This document shows positions 7,257-14,065 of a DNA stretch of 14,065 nt, in pieces. Source of the DNA: Bacteroidota bacterium (GTDB lineage Bacteria > Bacteroidota > Kryptoniia > Kryptoniales > JAKASW01). The stretch covers positions 1 to 14,065 of the forward strand of contig JAJYOS010000060.1 in the NCBI GenBank assembly GCA_021796055.1, written 5' to 3'. The position numbers were made by a program, and so were the translations under genes. The notes under the pieces are model-generated. The model was not told the origin of the DNA, made no database searches, and saw only the letters and a list, made by a program, of their open reading frames with translations. The first letter of the stretch is position 1; each line of letters starts with the position of its first letter.

Positions 7257-9628
7257 TTCAAGGCCAGAAAAATGTTTGATTGGCCGGCGCTCATGTCTGC
7301 TATCGCTCCGTTGAATGATACGATGGTGAAGCGGGCATCGTTTGTTGTGCCCCCAGCCACTACTCCAAGCGCCAGACTCTTATCCGGACCGAGGCTGAGA
7401 TCGGGGTAAGTCTTTTGCAAATGTGTCGCCATCTCGGTGCTTAACGGCGGGAACACTTTGAGGGCTAGTTTGTAATCAAGCGTACCGTCGAATCCGTGCC
7501 ACCCGTCGAGTTTGAAATTGAACGGCGTTCCGAATGCTATCAGCCTGTTGAAATATATTCTTCCATCAGTTATGTCGACCGTGAAAGCGGCGCTTTTGAA
7601 TCTGGCAGATTCCTTATCCTTCACGCCAAGGAACGAGTATAGTTTCGTCAGAACCGAATAACGATTGATGGTGACGTTGGAAAGCTGCAAGCGACCGCGG
7701 CCTCCCAGACTCGCAAGATCCATCTTCCCGGAATCGTTGAAGACGCCGTTTATGTTGAGAGATCCCTTTCCAATGCCTCCTGAGATCTCGTCCTTCCCGA
7801 TATATCTCCGAAGAAGCTTGCCAAAATCCGAAGTAGAGATGCGAGTCTTCACGCTGAACGTTGTCCTGTTTTCCTGGCTATAATCGGTCCAGCCGCTTAC
7901 TTCAAAGTTACCAATTGAGGTAGTATAGCTCAGGCTTCGCAGCTTCACGAAATAATCAAGGAGCTGGAGGTTCGCCGATACGTTCGATAGCGAGTCGGCG
8001 GGCATGAGAAACTTTCCGGCGTTGAAGTTGAGCGATATGTTCGCGGTTGGAAGCCACGCGAGAACCGGTCTTCCGATATTCAGGTTCATGTGCGGTAGGA
8101 GACCTATCGTGTTGAATGTCCTAGATACGATCCTGAGCTTTAGACTTGGTATGGAAGTTCGGGCCCCAACAAGAGCAGTTTGATAATTCGTCAAGGTTCC
8201 GCTGATGACCATATCGCTGGCGCCGAGCTTGACGAGAAGCTTGTTGAAAGTGGCTCTGTTATTTTTAAGAAGAACACTGCCGTCGCATTCCCCCGTGTAG
8301 AGCGTGTCTATTCCGATCGGCAATTGGACAAGAGCGTCATTGAAGTTCACTAGGCCGTTTCCGTGAACAAGCCCGGAATTCGCGTCGTAGTTGAAGGCAT
8401 ACCTTGCCTGGATGGTACCTGAGAATCGGTCCTCCTTCGGCATGTCGAGGTTCCGCGCGAGCTTTGCCAGATCGATATCGCCGGCTATTCTCGCGGAAGC
8501 TGTCGAGGGTGGACTCATCAACAGGTGGATCGAAGCAAAATTTTGGCCGAGAGTCGCGCGGGGCATAGAAACGGATAATGCTGATGAGTCCCCAAAGATT
8601 ACATATTTCCAGGCGAGATTATGTATAGACAGCGAATCGCCAGATCTGAGCCCGGCGTTGAAATCTTTCAGGCTGGCGTCGAACTGCATGTCGGTGAAGG
8701 AGTCATGCCTTCGAAGCCTTAGAGTCAGTCCGAAACGTCCCGTGATCGACTTCTCTATGACGACCTTCTTGAGCGGAGCAGGGAGTATGTTGTAAAGGCC
8801 GCGAGCCGACGAATCGACGTTCACGCTGATCACGGAGAGAGTCGTGGAAGGGTAAAAGGAGTATGTTATCGCGCTCTTCAGATGGATCCCAAAAACAGAA
8901 CCACGGTCAGATCGGATCTTGACAAGGTCGTGTTGCTTATCGTAGTCCAGGTCCGCGGCGAGATTGACATTGTCGCCCGTGAAGAGATTGGATGTCCCCT
9001 TCCAAAACTCAAACCTTCTCACGCGCAGCTGGGAAGTCAGGAGAAGACGGTCTTCTTCCACGACAGTTTTTATGCGCGAAGTGAAATCTACGTTTAGGAA
9101 TCGTACCGAAGTTCCCGCGCGGTCGTTATCCCACACGAAGGAGCCGTTCGCAACTTCGAAGTTCGACAGAAGAAGACTCGAGAGAGAACTTCGGACGTTA
9201 CCTCTCTCTCTATTAAAGGATTCGCTGAGAAGATGATCGGTGTTTAATTTTCCGCGAGAATCTTGTTCGAGATAAAAAGTGGGAGAATAGAAAATCACGT
9301 TGTTGATTACAAGTCTGTTCTTCAGAAGAGGGAGTATTTTCGCGTCGATTACCACCGACTTCGCGTCAAGGAGGTACGGCGTTTCGAATTTTCCTGACGA
9401 TGGGTTTGATACCCTCAGCCCGATCACCTTAATCCCGATTGTCGGGAAGAAGGAGAGTTCGACTTGTTCCGCGGAAACTTCCCGGTTCAAAAGCTGGCTG
9501 ATCTTCGGAAGGACAAGCGCGGTAAGTCTGTCGCTGGAAAAGATAATCTTAGAAAAGATTAGCGCGACGAGGATTACGATACCAATTGTCGCAGAAAGAT
9601 ACTTGATTATATTCCGGTTTCTGCTCAC
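7253..9628 (-). CDS. AsmA-family envelope protein
   Basis: A 791-residue protein with an N-terminal membrane anchor (about 9-30, IIKYLSATIGIVILVALIFS). A typical AsmA opening follows: LTALVLPKISQLLNREVSAEQVELSFFPTIGIKVIGLRVSNP-like sequence at about 35-75. Most of the rest is a long run of beta-rich segments. Near the C-terminus (about 675-725) lies a conserved AsmA-like stretch, including DITDGRIYFN and FNFKLDGWHGFDGTLDY. In this family the elongated beta-sheet groove spans the periplasm and is thought to carry phospholipids between inner and outer membranes (as for TamB and YhdP). The start is a GTG directly downstream of a strong promoter-like box, and an in-frame TGA two codons upstream rules out a longer protein. 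It is first in an operon with ksgA and the PAP2 gene. The specific family subtype is not identified. Confidence 0.85.
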   Translation of the reverse strand: MSRNRNIIKYLSATIGIVILVALIFSKIIFSSDRLTALVLPKISQLLNREVSAEQVELSFFPTIGIKVIGLRVSNPSSGKFETPYLLDAKSVVIDAKILPLLKNRLVINNVIFYSPTFYLEQDSRGKLNTDHLLSESFNRERGNVRSSLSSLLLSNFEVANGSFVWDNDRAGTSVRFLNVDFTSRIKTVVEEDRLLLTSQLRVRRFEFWKGTSNLFTGDNVNLAADLDYDKQHDLVKIRSDRGSVFGIHLKSAITYSFYPSTTLSVISVNVDSSARGLYNILPAPLKKVVIEKSITGRFGLTLRLRRHDSFTDMQFDASLKDFNAGLRSGDSLSIHNLAWKYVIFGDSSALSVSMPRATLGQNFASIHLLMSPPSTASARIAGDIDLAKLARNLDMPKEDRFSGTIQARYAFNYDANSGLVHGNGLVNFNDALVQLPIGIDTLYTGECDGSVLLKNNRATFNKLLVKLGASDMVISGTLTNYQTALVGARTSIPSLKLRIVSRTFNTIGLLPHMNLNIGRPVLAWLPTANISLNFNAGKFLMPADSLSNVSANLQLLDYFVKLRSLSYTTSIGNFEVSGWTDYSQENRTTFSVKTRISTSDFGKLLRRYIGKDEISGGIGKGSLNINGVFNDSGKMDLASLGGRGRLQLSNVTINRYSVLTKLYSFLGVKDKESARFKSAAFTVDITDGRIYFNRLIAFGTPFNFKLDGWHGFDGTLDYKLALKVFPPLSTEMATHLQKTYPDLSLGPDKSLALGVVAGGTTNDARFTIVSFNGAIADMSAGQSNIFLALK

Positions 9629-9632
9629 AAGT

Positions 9633-9664
9633 CAAAATATAGGCTTTGCGGCGTGGATTATCAA
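9633..9664 (-). promoter_or_regulatory. Promoter of the asmA-ksgA-PAP2 operon (-33/-7 type)
   Basis: On the minus strand: TTG (complement of 9662-9664), 20 nt, then TATATTTTG (complement of 9633-9641). The box ends 4 nt before the GTG start at 9628, so the mRNA would have essentially no 5' leader. No Shine-Dalgarno is visible. The motif is seen directly; its activity is inferred from the Bacteroidota promoter consensus. Confidence 0.65.
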
Positions 9665-9679
9665 TTTGTGTATTTTTCC

Positions 9680-9689
9680 GAGATATCTC
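9680..9689. repeat. Short perfect palindrome GAGATATCTC between divergent promoters
   Basis: A 10-base perfect palindrome lying 15 bases upstream of the asmA -33 element, in the divergent asmA/tmk intergenic region. It could be a repressor or activator half-site pair, but a 10-base palindrome is short and may be chance. No regulator gene is nearby. Confidence 0.2.
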
Positions 9690-9802
9690 TCGCGCATCCG
9701 ACACTGGCAAATCCAACCGAGATCGTTGTGGATGAAGGGTAGGTTGGTTTTCGTCAGATTGCGATGATCCCACAGATTCCTCTCGATGTTGCATGCCGGA
9801 CA

Positions 9803-9832
9803 TTGTAATAAAAGCGTTTCAAAGTTATTTTG
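9803..9832 (+). promoter_or_regulatory. Promoter of tmk-ctpA (-33/-7 type)
   Basis: TTG at 9803-9805, 20 nt, then TATTTTG at 9826-9832, which ends exactly 4 nt before the GTG at 9837. This is the same box-to-GTG distance as at asmA. It supports both the promoter and the choice of the GTG as a leaderless start. Confidence 0.6.
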
Positions 9833-9836
9833 TGAA

Positions 9837-10478
9837 GTGTTAATAGCTTTTGAAGGCATCGATGGCAGCGGTAAAACCACTCAGGCGATAGAACTTTCGA
9901 AACGTCTTGAAGCAGAAGGTATTCCGAATGAGGTTGTACGCGAACCTGGTGGCACCAGGCTCGGTGAAGGTGTGCGCGAACTTTTGTTACACCGTTCCGA
10001 TCTGAAAATAAGCCCCGTGGCGGAATTCCTGCTCTTCAGCGCGAGCAGGGCACAACTCGTCGAAGAAAAAGTGAATCCGATGCTTCGTGCCGGCAAAACG
10101 GTCATCCTCGACAGATATTTCTATTCTTCTATCGCCTACCAGGGATTCGGGAGGGGAATACCGATAGATGAGATTGAGGCAGTAAGCCGGTTCGCGACGG
10201 GCGGGCTTCTGCCGGACGTTGTCTTTCTCGTCGAACTTGACCTTGAGACTGCTATGCGAAGAAGAGAAAATGCCGGGAGACGAGCTGACAGAATGGAGGA
10301 AGCTGAGGTCAATTTCTTCAAAGAGGTGATTTCAGGTTTCAAGGAATGCGCGAGGCATGATCCCACCCGGTTCATCGTCGTCGATGGAAAGGCGCCGATC
10401 GGGAAAGTCTCCGAACGAATTCATGGTAATGTTTTAAATAGAATCAAAAATCTGGCGGAGGAAAGAAATGCGCCGTAG
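9837..10478 (+). CDS. tmk: Thymidylate kinase (dTMP kinase)
   Basis: A cytosolic enzyme that phosphorylates dTMP to dTDP with ATP, for DNA precursor synthesis. With the GTG start it has 213 residues, the usual length. Motifs: P-loop GIDGSGKT (7-14) immediately after the N-terminal LIAFE strand, REPGGT (35-40), DRYFYSSIAYQG (92-103) with the DR(Y/F) signature, and an arginine-rich LID at about 141-155 (RRRENAGRRADRMEE). A longer frame from ATG 9786 adds 17 residues that contain no family feature. It would also place the promoter-like box inside the gene, so the GTG is preferred although no Shine-Dalgarno precedes it. The 3' end overlaps ctpA by 11 bases, so the two are probably co-transcribed. 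Confidence 0.93.
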   Translation: MLIAFEGIDGSGKTTQAIELSKRLEAEGIPNEVVREPGGTRLGEGVRELLLHRSDLKISPVAEFLLFSASRAQLVEEKVNPMLRAGKTVILDRYFYSSIAYQGFGRGIPIDEIEAVSRFATGGLLPDVVFLVELDLETAMRRRENAGRRADRMEEAEVNFFKEVISGFKECARHDPTRFIVVDGKAPIGKVSERIHGNVLNRIKNLAEERNAP

Positions 10479-12117
10479 ATCTCTAATCATATTTGCTGTC
10501 CTTCTGATTGCAAGCAGCGTAGGCTTCGTTGCAATCCGAACCAGCGATAGATTTTTTGAAGTAAGAAGAAGTATTGATTTGTTCGGTGCTGTTTATCGGG
10601 ACGTGATTCAAGACTACGTCGATCCGGTTTCCCCTCAGCAGCTTATGAGAAAGGGAGTCGACGCTATGCTCGCGTCGCTGGATCCATATACAGTATACAT
10701 GGATAAAGAGAACAGCGGCGAGATAGACCTCCTGACAAACGGAAAATACGGCGGCATCGGAGTCTCGATAGGAATGGCCGACGGCAAGGTCATTATCACC
10801 GGCGTGATAGATGGATACAGCGCCCAGCGACAGGGACTCAGAATCGGCGATCAGATTCTGAAGGTGGATAATGCGGATGTCGACACCCTCAAGCTTGATG
10901 AGATTAGCAACATGGTTCGTGGCGCACCTGGCACACAGGTAACTTTGACGATCAAACGGGAAGGCGACGAGAAACCTTTTCAGGTGGTTCTGGTAAGATC
11001 GGAAATACGTCTGAAGGCCGTTTCGTTCTACGGTGTTGTTGACTCCAGCATAGGTTTCATCAAACTCGATCAGTTCTCAAGGGGTTCCGACGAGGAAGTC
11101 CGTAACGCCCTCGTGGACCTGATGGCGAAAACAAAACTCAAAGGAGTGATACTCGACCTCAGGAATAATCCGGGCGGGCTGCTCGAATCCGCCGTTCACA
11201 TCGCGGAGCTTTTTGTTCCGAAGGGAAGTCTTATTGTGATGACGAAGGGAAGAGACCCGTCGTCCGACCACAAGTATATCTCGGATCGTGATCCCATCGC
11301 TCCGAACCTTCCGGTTGCCGTGCTGGTAAACGGGAATAGCGCCAGCGCCAGCGAGATCGTCACCGGTGCTCTTCAGGATCTCGACAGAGCCGTTGTCGTT
11401 GGCACAAACACATTCGGCAAGGGGCTGGTTCAGACTATCCTTCCGCTTGACAACAATGCTCAACTTAAGATCACGACGGCGAGGTATTACACTCCGAGCG
11501 GAAGATGCATCCAGAAGATCAATTACAATCTTATCCGCGAGGGCGAGAGTCCGATAATCCCGGATAGCCTGAGAAAGGAATTCAAGACACTCGACGGAAG
11601 AGATGTCTTTGCCTCCGGCGGCATCGCGCCTGATTCTGTCGTTACGGGTGAGCGTTATTCCGACTATGTCATTCAGCTCATGCGGGGCGGATTCTTTTTC
11701 AACTTTGCGACGCAATACAGGTCGGAGCATAACTCGATACCAGCTCATTTCACTGCCGGTTCGGATGTGCTTGACGAGTTCCATAAGTTTGTCAAGAAGA
11801 ATGGATTCACGTTTATCTCTCATCTCGGACAGATTGTCGACGATGCGCAAATTATAGCGTCGAAATCGAAATACAGCCCGGCGCTTTCAAAAGAGATCGA
11901 GACCCTGTCAAAGAATATTGAAACCGACGAGCGAGGGCTTTACGCAAAGAACTCCGACGAGATTTCGCAGCTGCTGACGGCAGAGATCATCGGCAGATTC
12001 GACGGAAACTCAGAGCAGATCAGAGCTGGTTTGCGGTATGACAGGCAGGCAAAGGTAGCGGAGGGAATTCTCAAGGACGATCCGCTCTACCTGCGCATTC
12101 TCGGGCTAACTCATTGA
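10468..12117 (+). CDS. ctpA: C-terminal processing peptidase, CtpA/Prc-type, S41 family
   Basis: A 549-residue serine protease with an N-terminal signal or anchor segment (about 5-24, LIIFAVLLIASSVGFVAI), so it acts in the periplasm. It trims or degrades envelope proteins from their C-termini. Order: helical N-terminal region with the family motif ASLDPYTVYM (69-78), PDZ domain (about 93-165, GKYGGIGVSIG through VRGAPGTQVTL), and catalytic S41 domain (about 180-345). The Ser-Lys-Gln triad is readable: NGNSASASEI with Ser293, and TFGKGLVQ with Lys318 and Gln322. The Ser-Lys distance of 25 residues matches CtpB/Prc. TPSGRCIQ (342-349) is also typical. The last about 150 residues form a helical C-terminal region, longer than in minimal CtpA. 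A strong GGAGG at 10457-10461 lies 6 nt before the ATG, within the end of tmk. Confidence 0.94.
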   Translation: MRRRSLIIFAVLLIASSVGFVAIRTSDRFFEVRRSIDLFGAVYRDVIQDYVDPVSPQQLMRKGVDAMLASLDPYTVYMDKENSGEIDLLTNGKYGGIGVSIGMADGKVIITGVIDGYSAQRQGLRIGDQILKVDNADVDTLKLDEISNMVRGAPGTQVTLTIKREGDEKPFQVVLVRSEIRLKAVSFYGVVDSSIGFIKLDQFSRGSDEEVRNALVDLMAKTKLKGVILDLRNNPGGLLESAVHIAELFVPKGSLIVMTKGRDPSSDHKYISDRDPIAPNLPVAVLVNGNSASASEIVTGALQDLDRAVVVGTNTFGKGLVQTILPLDNNAQLKITTARYYTPSGRCIQKINYNLIREGESPIIPDSLRKEFKTLDGRDVFASGGIAPDSVVTGERYSDYVIQLMRGGFFFNFATQYRSEHNSIPAHFTAGSDVLDEFHKFVKKNGFTFISHLGQIVDDAQIIASKSKYSPALSKEIETLSKNIETDERGLYAKNSDEISQLLTAEIIGRFDGNSEQIRAGLRYDRQAKVAEGILKDDPLYLRILGLTH

Positions 12118-12144
12118 TTATACATAGATGCTCCTTTAAATTTT
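12114..12144 (+). promoter_or_regulatory. Promoter of citrate synthase (-33/-7 type)
   Basis: TTG at 12114-12116 overlaps the ctpA TGA stop. After 20 nt comes TAAATTTT (12137-12144), 7 of 8 matches to TAnnTTTG. Unlike asmA and tmk it leaves a leader of about 25 nt, containing AAGGA at 12155-12159 some 12 nt before the ATG. Activity is inferred. Confidence 0.55.
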
Positions 12145-12171
12145 TAGCAAAAACAAGGAATTATAGATAAG

Positions 12172-13317
12172 ATGTCTAGTAAGGCAAGTGAAGCACCAAC
12201 TACATTTTCAAAGGGTTTGGATGGAATAGTAGCCGGTCAATCTTCGATATGTTTTATTGATGGAAAGAAAGGCGAACTGATTTACCGCGGAATAAATGTG
12301 GACGATCTTGCGGTTAATTCTAATTTTGAAGAAGTTGTCTACCTCTTATGGTACGGAAAGCTACCCAAAAGCAATGAGCTCACCGATTTCAGGAAAGAAC
12401 TTACTGCGGAGAGATCACTTCCGGAACCACTGATTGGTTTTTTGAAGGCGGCGCCAAAGAAGGCCGTACCGATGGATGTCCTGAGGACGGCGGTGTCACT
12501 TCTCGGTCTTTATGACGAGGAAGCTAGAGATAATTCCATTGACGCGAGCTGGCGCCGGGCGAAGAGACTTGTCGCGAAGCTCCCGACAATTGTCGCGAAT
12601 CTCCATACTCTGCGCACCAACGGCGACTACATAAGACCCGACACTACGCTCGGCCATTCTGCAAACTTTCTCTATATGCTGAACGGGGTGGAGCCGGGCC
12701 AGATGGCGTCAAAGACCTTTGACTGCGCGCTGATCCTTCATGCGGACCATGAATTTAACGCCTCGACGTTCTCTGCAAGAGTCACCGCGGCGACACTCTC
12801 GGATCTCTACTCCGCGATTACATCTGCGGTAGGTACTCTCAAAGGGCCGCTTCACGGCGGCGCGAATGAGAACGTCATGGACATGCTTGTCGCCATAAAA
12901 ACATTAAACAACGTCGATGGCTTTCTCGCGAAATTATTCGCCGATAAGAAAAAGGTGCCTGGCTTCGGCCATCGGGTCTATAAGACCGAGGATCCACGTG
13001 CCAAGCACCTGCGAAAGTTTTCAAAGCAGCTCGGGGAGACGATCGGAAATCTCAAGTGGTACGAAATGTCGGAAAAGATAGAGGCTTATGTGAAAAAGGA
13101 AAAGTCGCTCCTGCCGAACGTCGATTTTTATTCGGCATCGACTTACCATTATCTTGGAATACCGACTGACCTATTCACACCGATATTCGCTGTGAGCAGG
13201 GTAGCCGGCTGGACTGCGCATGTCATGGAACAATATTCGGACAACAGGTTGATCAGACCTGTGTCTGATTATGTCGGTCAGCACGACGCCCGCTACATTC
13301 CGATCGATCAAAGGTAA
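12172..13317 (+). CDS. gltA: Citrate synthase (short type II-like form)
   Basis: Condenses oxaloacetate and acetyl-CoA to citrate, the entry step of the TCA cycle, in the cytosol. At 381 residues it belongs to the short, dimeric form seen in Gram-positives, archaea and many Bacteroidota, not the about 430-residue allosteric E. coli form. The catalytic residues are readable: His228 in GPLHGGAN, His267 in GFGHRVYKTEDPR, and Asp318 in VDFYSAS. HADHEFNAST (190-199), the conserved citrate synthase signature region, and the N-terminal GIVAGQSSICFIDGKKGELIYRG region are also typical. 2-methylcitrate synthase uses the same fold and motifs and cannot be excluded, but isocitrate dehydrogenase close downstream favours citrate synthase. 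It is probably a single transcription unit, with a promoter upstream and a GC-rich hairpin 25 bases after the stop. Confidence 0.93.
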   Translation: MSSKASEAPTTFSKGLDGIVAGQSSICFIDGKKGELIYRGINVDDLAVNSNFEEVVYLLWYGKLPKSNELTDFRKELTAERSLPEPLIGFLKAAPKKAVPMDVLRTAVSLLGLYDEEARDNSIDASWRRAKRLVAKLPTIVANLHTLRTNGDYIRPDTTLGHSANFLYMLNGVEPGQMASKTFDCALILHADHEFNASTFSARVTAATLSDLYSAITSAVGTLKGPLHGGANENVMDMLVAIKTLNNVDGFLAKLFADKKKVPGFGHRVYKTEDPRAKHLRKFSKQLGETIGNLKWYEMSEKIEAYVKKEKSLLPNVDFYSASTYHYLGIPTDLFTPIFAVSRVAGWTAHVMEQYSDNRLIRPVSDYVGQHDARYIPIDQR

Positions 13318-13342
13318 AAGGAAGGCGAGACGCTCCTATAAT

Positions 13343-13370
13343 GCCCCCGGAGGCGCGGCACACCGGGGGC
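13343..13370 (+). terminator. GC-rich hairpin after citrate synthase (probable terminator)
   Basis: An 8-bp perfect stem, GCCCCCGG (13343-13350) with CCGGGGGC (13363-13370), closes a 12-nt loop. It is followed by TGAATTT, a weak U-tract, so it is either an imperfect intrinsic terminator or an mRNA 3'-end stabiliser. It lies between citrate synthase and the HIT gene. Confidence 0.6.
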
Positions 13371-13408
13371 TGAATTTCGGAGTTTGCCGACAGGTGGCTA
13401 GTTAAGAA

Positions 13409-13897
13409 ATGATACCAGTGAGCTATTCAGAGCGCGAAGCAAGCGAAAACCATGTAAGTTCGTGTCCATTCTGCCAGATCGTTGCGGGCAGGGCGAGAGC
13501 TGAAATCATATACGAAGGGATTTCGAGTCTGGCTTTTCTCGATATAAATCCTATCAACTTCGGGCATGCCCTCGTGGTGTCTAAGGACCACTACAGCGAT
13601 TTCAATGAACTACCGGACGATGTCCTCTCTGATATAGTTTCCTCTCTCAGAGTTGTGTCGAGGGCAATAATCGAATCGGTGCATCCTGCGGGTTTCAATA
13701 TTTTTAATAATAACGGGCCGGCGGCTGGACAGTCCGTTTTCCATTTCCATTTCCATGTGGCGCCCCGTTACGACGGCGACGGTCTGAAGATAAGACCACA
13801 GTTGAAAGTTTACGAGTCCCCTGAGCAAATGGCAGAATACGCGAGCATTATTCGCGGCAAGATAGAAGTGAACGATAAATCAGGAGAACGAAAATGA
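13409..13897 (+). CDS. HIT-family (HinT-like) nucleotide hydrolase
   Basis: A 162-residue histidine-triad protein. The signature HFHFHVAP (112-119) has the three histidines H112, H114 and H116. Before it come the family features CPFCQIVAG (19-27), a C-x2-C pair that often binds zinc with downstream histidines, [21 protein letters not shown] (41-61 region), and the N-N-G-x2-AGQSVFH segment (about 101-112). Members hydrolyse purine nucleoside phosphoramidates or AMP-lysine-type adducts; the natural substrate is usually uncertain. The start ATG at 13409 has an in-frame TGA just upstream and no clear Shine-Dalgarno. It gives about 17 residues before CPFC, somewhat longer than typical HinT. The stop overlaps the start of icd (ATGA), so the two are translationally coupled. 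Confidence 0.9.
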   Translation: MIPVSYSEREASENHVSSCPFCQIVAGRARAEIIYEGISSLAFLDINPINFGHALVVSKDHYSDFNELPDDVLSDIVSSLRVVSRAIIESVHPAGFNIFNNNGPAAGQSVFHFHFHVAPRYDGDGLKIRPQLKVYESPEQMAEYASIIRGKIEVNDKSGERK

Positions 13898-14065
13898 ATC
13901 CTTACGAAAGATTATCAGAACCCACGAAGGGCGAGAAGATCCGGATTGTTGACGGGAAGCTTGTCGTGCCGGACAATCCAATCATTCCATTCATCGAGGG
14001 GGACGGAACCGGGCCGGATATTTGGCGGGCCAGCAAAATGGTTTTTGATGCGGCGATCCAAAAGG
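13894..14065 (+). CDS. icd: Isocitrate dehydrogenase, NADP-type (N-terminal fragment)
   Basis: The gene is cut by the window end after 57 codons. The visible sequence has a short N-terminal extension followed by [17 protein letters not shown] (about 27-43). This is the conserved first strand and loop of decarboxylating isocitrate dehydrogenases, and resembles the E. coli-type enzyme (IPxIEGDGxGxD). The enzyme oxidatively decarboxylates isocitrate to 2-oxoglutarate in the TCA cycle. AGGAG at 13882-13886 lies 7 nt before the ATG. The ATG overlaps the HIT stop in ATGA. Cofactor choice cannot be read from this fragment; NADP is assumed from the resemblance. Isopropylmalate dehydrogenase is less likely because of the N-terminal extension and the IEGDGTGPD sequence. 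Confidence 0.88.
   Translation, partial: MNPYERLSEPTKGEKIRIVDGKLVVPDNPIIPFIEGDGTGPDIWRASKMVFDAAIQK

Noticed and set aside
9713..9747. Inverted repeat CCAACC/GGTTGG in the asmA-tmk gap as a terminator
   Set aside because: It has only 6 bp with a 23-nt loop and no adjacent coding end to terminate, as both flanking genes start here.
11077..11850. 257-codon minus-strand open frame opposite ctpA
   Set aside because: It is antisense to the conserved S41 catalytic region with its clear triad, and its translation shows no family features. It is a shadow of the real gene.
13376..13411. Promoter and leaderless start for the HIT gene (TTC, 20 nt, TAGTTAAG)
   Set aside because: Both elements deviate from the pattern seen elsewhere (TTC and no TTT run), so it is not supported well enough to annotate.

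Overview
The window reads as an ordinary, compact stretch of bacterial chromosome. I found no insertion sequence, CRISPR array, phage module or toxin/defence cassette. The content is housekeeping plus an unusual density of cell-envelope genes. Three things suggest a Gram-negative member of the Bacteroidota/Ignavibacteria (FCB) group: a LolCDE-type exporter, a patatin fused to an outer-membrane Omp85 barrel, and several promoters that fit the Bacteroidota -33/-7 pattern (TTG, 20 nt, TAnnTTTG-like) rather than the E. coli -35/-10 pattern. The phylum is an inference; no rRNA or marker-tree evidence is present.

Layout. Positions 1-2183 (+) hold the end of one FtsX/LolC-type permease, a complete second permease and the LolD ATPase, packed with a 1-base overlap and a 6-base gap. 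A tRNA-Arg(CCG) with its own promoter follows (2230-2303), then about 480 bases with no convincing gene. An 860-residue patatin/POTRA/beta-barrel protein runs 2782-5364 (+). Convergent to it is a three-gene minus-strand operon read from 9628 down to 5453: AsmA-like protein, KsgA (RsmA) 16S rRNA dimethyltransferase, and a PAP2/Aur1-like membrane lipid enzyme, all overlapping. Divergent from asmA, on the plus strand, are thymidylate kinase and a CtpA-type S41 protease (overlapping by 11 bases). Next come citrate synthase with its own promoter, a GC-rich hairpin, and a HIT-family hydrolase whose stop overlaps the start of isocitrate dehydrogenase, cut by the window end.

How they work together. 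LolCDE, the patatin-Omp85 protein, the AsmA-like protein, the PAP2 enzyme and CtpA all plausibly act on the envelope: lipoprotein release, outer-membrane lipid hydrolysis, intermembrane lipid traffic, membrane lipid head-group chemistry and periplasmic proteolysis. Tmk and KsgA serve DNA precursor supply and ribosome maturation. Citrate synthase and isocitrate dehydrogenase are TCA-cycle enzymes.

The most informative non-coding signal is a repeated promoter architecture with exactly 20 nt between TTG and TA at four places, with a weaker fifth candidate. At asmA and tmk the -7-like box ends exactly 4 nt before a GTG codon and no Shine-Dalgarno is visible, which suggests leaderless mRNAs. Several downstream operon genes (lolD, the PAP2 gene, ctpA, icd) instead carry recognisable Shine-Dalgarno sequences.
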